Shown here: positions 60,818-64,000 of the stretch, piece by piece
Position numbering within the stretch: the first letter of the stretch is position 1
Layout of the letters: each line of letters opens with the position of its first letter
From: Paraphaeosphaeria minitans
Taxonomy: Eukaryota; Ascomycota; Dothideomycetes; Pleosporales; Didymosphaeriaceae
Direction: 5' to 3'
NCBI GenBank assembly: GCA_015832175.1
Contig: WJXW01000011.1
Location: forward strand, 1,054,001-1,118,000
Length of the DNA: 64,000 nucleotides
Translations under genes and position numbers: made by a program
Notes under the pieces: generated by a model
The model's input: only the letters and a program-made list of their open reading frames with translations
What the model was told of the DNA's origin: nothing
Databases searched by the model: none

Positions 60818-61226
60818 TGGTTTGGCTCAATCTGCAATTAAGCATTTAAGGGTTAATAGTATACTATCGTGCAAAGGGTGAGAAGTAGGTTTAATTAATT
60901 ACGTCTGGTCTATCGTACAAAGGGGCACTAAGGGCTTTATAAAGTCTCTGCCTCTTAGCGCTAACCTAAGTAGTGGGTCCTTGTGCGGGTCCCTATAGGT
61001 AGGCAGGCCCCCACTTCACCTAGTGCTACTTGTACGATAAACTGTATAGACACTAGCAACTTTTCTTTTATGCAATAGCCTATATCTATTGTACGCTTCC
61101 CTTTCCTATCCTTCTCTATCTATATAGTTGGCCTTCCCCTATTAGAACAGGTTGTGGGGTAGGTGCAGTGTTACTATGCGGCAGAGGTCCTGTTTACACC
61201 TACTCTTGTGCAAACAGGCAGTAACA
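60818..61226 (-). repeat. 3' LTR of the second Copia family, lightly mutated
   Basis: 409 bp on the proposed boundaries: minus strand TGTTACTGCCTGTTTGC...GATTGAGCCAAACCA. TG and CA dinucleotides are frequent, unlike in neighbouring DNA. The other LTR is outside the window, so the boundaries rest on TG...CA ends and on the sharp switch to Gypsy RT sequence at 60,817. Confidence 0.65.
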
Positions 61227-61238
61227 GCTAACCTACTT

Positions 61239-61240
<2 letters not shown>

Positions 61241-61277
<37 letters not shown>
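61241..61277. repeat. Poly-T run, 37 bases
   Basis: Uninterrupted T run on the plus strand, just inside the 3' LTR of the second Copia family; in element orientation it is poly-A between RNase H and the LTR. Confidence 0.95.
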
Positions 61278-61283
<6 letters not shown>

Positions 61284-64000
61284 GTAAGTGAAATAACAAA
61301 AGAAATGTTATGTAGTAGAGTAGTTACTCTGTTGTGCGGTCCTTGTTAATTCTGTCTACTAAAGCCTTAATAGTAATGTGTAGTTTATTTATTAAGATTA
61401 GTGTTTAGAGTGCCTAGTTAGGTGCTTTCTTCGTATAAGTATTAGTAGGATTGTCTTTACTATTCATCTACCTAATTTTTATAATTTCCTGTTTTTTATA
61501 CAACTCCCTAATTAACATAATATTAATTATAAGGCGTTTTTTGTTTATAGTGCCTAGTTGTACAAGGCATTTGTATAGGGATTTTAAGTTAGTATAGACT
61601 ATAATAGGAATTAGGGGGATCTAAAGTGTTTATATAATCTATTAGAGTGTTATGCTTAATGCAATTATATTATTAAAACTGCCTACTAGACTGTACAATT
61701 CGCTTACTAGAACACTTCTAGTTACTCTTTTACACTTTACTAAGTTCTAGTAAATAATATTGCTATAGATTTTAAAGTCCTAAGTTGTTATGCGATATTT
61801 CTCTACTAGTATAATAATAAAGCTAAGCTATAAGCTTAGGTCTCTATTATTAGCAAAAGAGCTATCTATAAAGATAAATAGTTTTATGCGACCTAGGTTA
61901 AGTAGAATAAATTTCAGTCCTCTTTATATATTCTGAATTTACTAGTTTAAACGCATGTTTAGTGCCTTAATATCTTCTTCTATTAGTACTATTGTTTGCG
62001 CGGCAATAGATAGGTTAAATATTACTTCTAGTTAGTAAACTAAAGAGATATATACACCTCTTACTTATTATGCAATATATTAGTGTACAGCGTCTTTGTC
62101 CTAGGGATTAATTATGCGAAGGCTTTTAGCCTATTCCTTCTATTCTAGGGTAATAACACCCTAGATAAGTTAAATTTTACTTCTATTAAACTTAATTACC
62201 TTATCTTATATTAAGACGCTTTTATCCTTTGTACAAAACTTTATAGTATAGAGCTACTCCTCTTCTTATTATATAAAGCTTTCTATAACTACACTAAGGG
62301 TGTTATTAGTCTAAAGTCTAGTAATACTAAACATCTTAGGTCCTTTATCTATAATAAGTAGGTATAGGTTGTATGTTAATATATGCATCCTTAGTTTCTT
62401 TTTATAGTAGTTGTAGTATGTCTTAAACTAGTAGAGATCTAATTCTACTGCGCTATATAGAGGTTGTATAACTTATAGAATTGTATTTAGTAGGAAGAAA
62501 TTGCGTATTTCTACTAGTAGTTAGGCGTATAATATGCGAAGAAGTTTGTTAATAGACTATATATAGGCCTAAGTAATGTCCCTAAGCTTAATGTGTATAT
62601 TATATAACTAAATTAGTGTTATAAAAAGAGCTAATAGTAACCTCTAGCTTATGCGCTAGATAGTAGGGGATTATATAAAGATCTCCTCTTTTTCTTTGTC
62701 TAAATAGCTAGCAAAGACAAGTCTTAATTTCTTATATAGTTAGGTTATCTTACCTTTAATCTCTTGTACAAGACGTAGATTAAAGATATAGCTAGGTTAT
62801 TTATTAGGGTTATACGACAAGATTTTAAAAGTGCTATTAGTAATAAGGATATTTATTTTTGCTATATCTAATTCTTTAAAGGGCTAGCTAGGTGTAGTAA
62901 TAACACTATCCGCATAAAGCTTTAGTGTAAGCTTAAAATTATTTTTTTCTTTTTAGGTAATAAACTAGGTGTTTAGTCTTCTTAATCTTTATTAAGCTTT
63001 ACCTAATTATGTGACTATAGTAGTTTAGTCCTTTCTAAGTCTTCTCTTTAGCCTTAGCTTTAGAGCTTTAATTTGTGCAGTTATAAAAGTATCTATATTC
63101 TATAGTTCCTGTGTGCTGTCTTTAGTTGCGTAATAGTATAGTTTAACCTATATATAGCGTAGTTTTAGAGGTCTATTTTTAAGCTCTAGGATAATGTCTC
63201 TTCCTTTAATACTCTTAATCTTATATAGTCTTTACTATCCTTTTTTTTCTCTCTAGGCTATAACTTTAGAGCCTAGTAGGAGTGTAAGGGTTTTGTGCGA
63301 TAATAGGCTGTTCTTAGTGTTAATTATATAAGTAATTTTAACTTTAGCTCTATCCTTTTTAAGCATTTTTATTGCTTTCTAAACTATATTAGCTTAGGTA
63401 ATTAGTTCTAGTAAGGGTAGAGAGTCCTTATTAATCCTTAAGTAGGCACTAAAGACTAGGAGGGTAGGTACTATACTATTAGGCCTAGCTGTGTTATTTA
63501 GTGCCTTTACTGCTATCTATAGCACTGTTTTATTATTTATATAACTATTAATCTTAGCTCTTAGGATATTATACACTTAGTGTAGTAGTGTATATGCTCT
63601 TTTAATCTTACCTACAGCCTAGTGTACCTCTACTAGTATTTACCTATATTCTGCCCTAACTATCTTCGCATAATTCTAAAACTTATTAGAAGTAAAGTTA
63701 GTTCCTAGGTTATAGATAATATAATCTAGTAGGCCTTAGTATATATTAATCTAGCATCTTATTAAGGCATCCTAGGTGTCTTATATAGTTATTAATTTTA
63801 GGAATTAGGCTGCCTAAAAGGATGTGTCTATATTAATAATATATAAGACATCCCTTTTACTAATTTATATAATATTAATAATAATTTTATAGTTAAAGTA
63901 TAAGTTATCTTAGATAGAGAACTTAAAGTGTCTTAGCGCTTAGTTATATAACTAGTAGTAGTAATAGAACTTTTTTATTTCTTTTAGTATAGAGCTCTCT

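Larger units (their letters stand above)
30450..64000. other. AT-rich, RIP-mutated retrotransposon nest
   Basis: From about 30,450 to the end there is no intact coding frame of useful length. The sequence is dominated by TA, TAG, CTA and TAA, CpA and TpG are rare, yet CpG (GCGC, ACGC) remains common. This is the expected result of CpA-to-TpA RIP acting on both strands. Conserved retroelement motifs survive as ghosts in which Cys, His, Gln and Trp codons are turned into Tyr or stops. Layers are described in the following entries. Confidence 0.93.
60818..64000 (-). mobile_element. Second Copia family, 3' part, running off the window
   Basis: On the minus strand the RT reads LYADSVITTPS, then NLRLVQEIKGK, SPTI*RIS*RLLLAL and LRDIT*AYI*S (about 62,900-62,540), typical of a fungal Copia RT. 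RNase H follows (about 61,900-61,330) with FIFIDSSFANNRDLSSQ, VYTNLKSLYKCLVQLGT and EGWVQRTAK. Then come a 37-base A-run (plus-strand T, 61,241-61,277) and the 3' LTR at 61,226-60,818. It is inserted in the RT of the inverted Gypsy B copy. The 5' half lies beyond 64,000. Confidence 0.78.

Noticed and set aside
60818..61277. LINE with poly-A tail suggested by the T run
   Set aside because: The flanking minus-strand sequence is Copia RT and RNase H, and the run lies inside LTR-type TG...CA boundaries, so a non-LTR element is not needed.
61152..61349. 65-codon plus-strand frame containing a run of Phe
   Set aside because: It reads through the 37-base T run across an LTR boundary; an artefact of the homopolymer.
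30450..64000. CRISPR array or telomeric repeats in the repeat-rich half
   Set aside because: No regularly spaced identical repeats with unique spacers and no TTAGGG arrays were seen; repetition is explained by LTR elements and small LTR-internal arrays.

Overview
The window looks like one contig from a filamentous ascomycete, most likely a Dothideomycete of the Pleosporales type. The support is: short introns of about 48-190 bp with GTRNGY-like donors and YAG acceptors, a compact set of housekeeping genes, and a sharp split between a gene-rich, GC-balanced half and an AT-rich half that carries the marks of repeat-induced point mutation (RIP). The genus cannot be named from sequence alone.

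Positions 1-30,150 are a normal euchromatic block. In order it carries: the 3' part of CDC123 (+); COG1 of the Golgi tethering complex (+); a broken GNAT acetyltransferase (-); the fused p-aminobenzoate synthase (-); an MFS transporter (-); the Rab GTPase YPT1 (-); the mitochondrial GTP/GDP carrier GGC1 (-); the remains of an NAD-dependent epimerase-like gene (-); a conserved mitochondrial-type protein of unknown role (+); EDE1, an endocytic EH-domain scaffold (+); a WWM1-like WW protein (+); a TDA3-like FAD oxidoreductase (+); and a PTR2 peptide transporter (+). I read exon structures directly from frame and splice sites. Several of these genes act in membrane traffic (COG1, YPT1, EDE1), but nothing suggests a functional cluster; this is ordinary fungal gene order.

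At about 30,450 composition changes abruptly. A TauD-type dioxygenase fragment ends exactly at this edge, and the remaining 33.5 kb hold no intact gene. This block is a retrotransposon nest in which almost every CpA/TpG has become TpA while CpG is largely kept. Layers can be resolved from LTRs and target-site duplications (TSDs). An old Gypsy element (A; gag before 33,224, RT after 54,636) was split by a full-length chromodomain Gypsy element (B; 33,225-54,630, TSD AAAGA, LTRs of 463 bp). Element B was then hit twice by the same Copia family: copy 1 at 38,148-45,464 (TSD TCTAT) inside the pol region, and copy 2 at 47,173-54,490 (TSD AGATT) inside the 3' LTR. To the right lie an inverted, RIP-damaged 216-bp LTR, a nearly undamaged solo LTR of the same family (55,953-56,168, TSD TAAGT), another Gypsy gag-protease relic (C), an inverted partial copy of element B (58,310-60,817), and the 3' end of a second Copia family (60,818 to the window edge) whose LTR is clearly less mutated than its surroundings.

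I found no CRISPR array, rRNA, convincing tRNA, secondary-metabolite cluster or clearly new functional system. The most interesting items are in the nest: a half-tRNA-type primer site, a possible antisense Cys-containing reading frame shared by both Copia copies, and a natural before/after comparison of RIP on two copies of one LTR.
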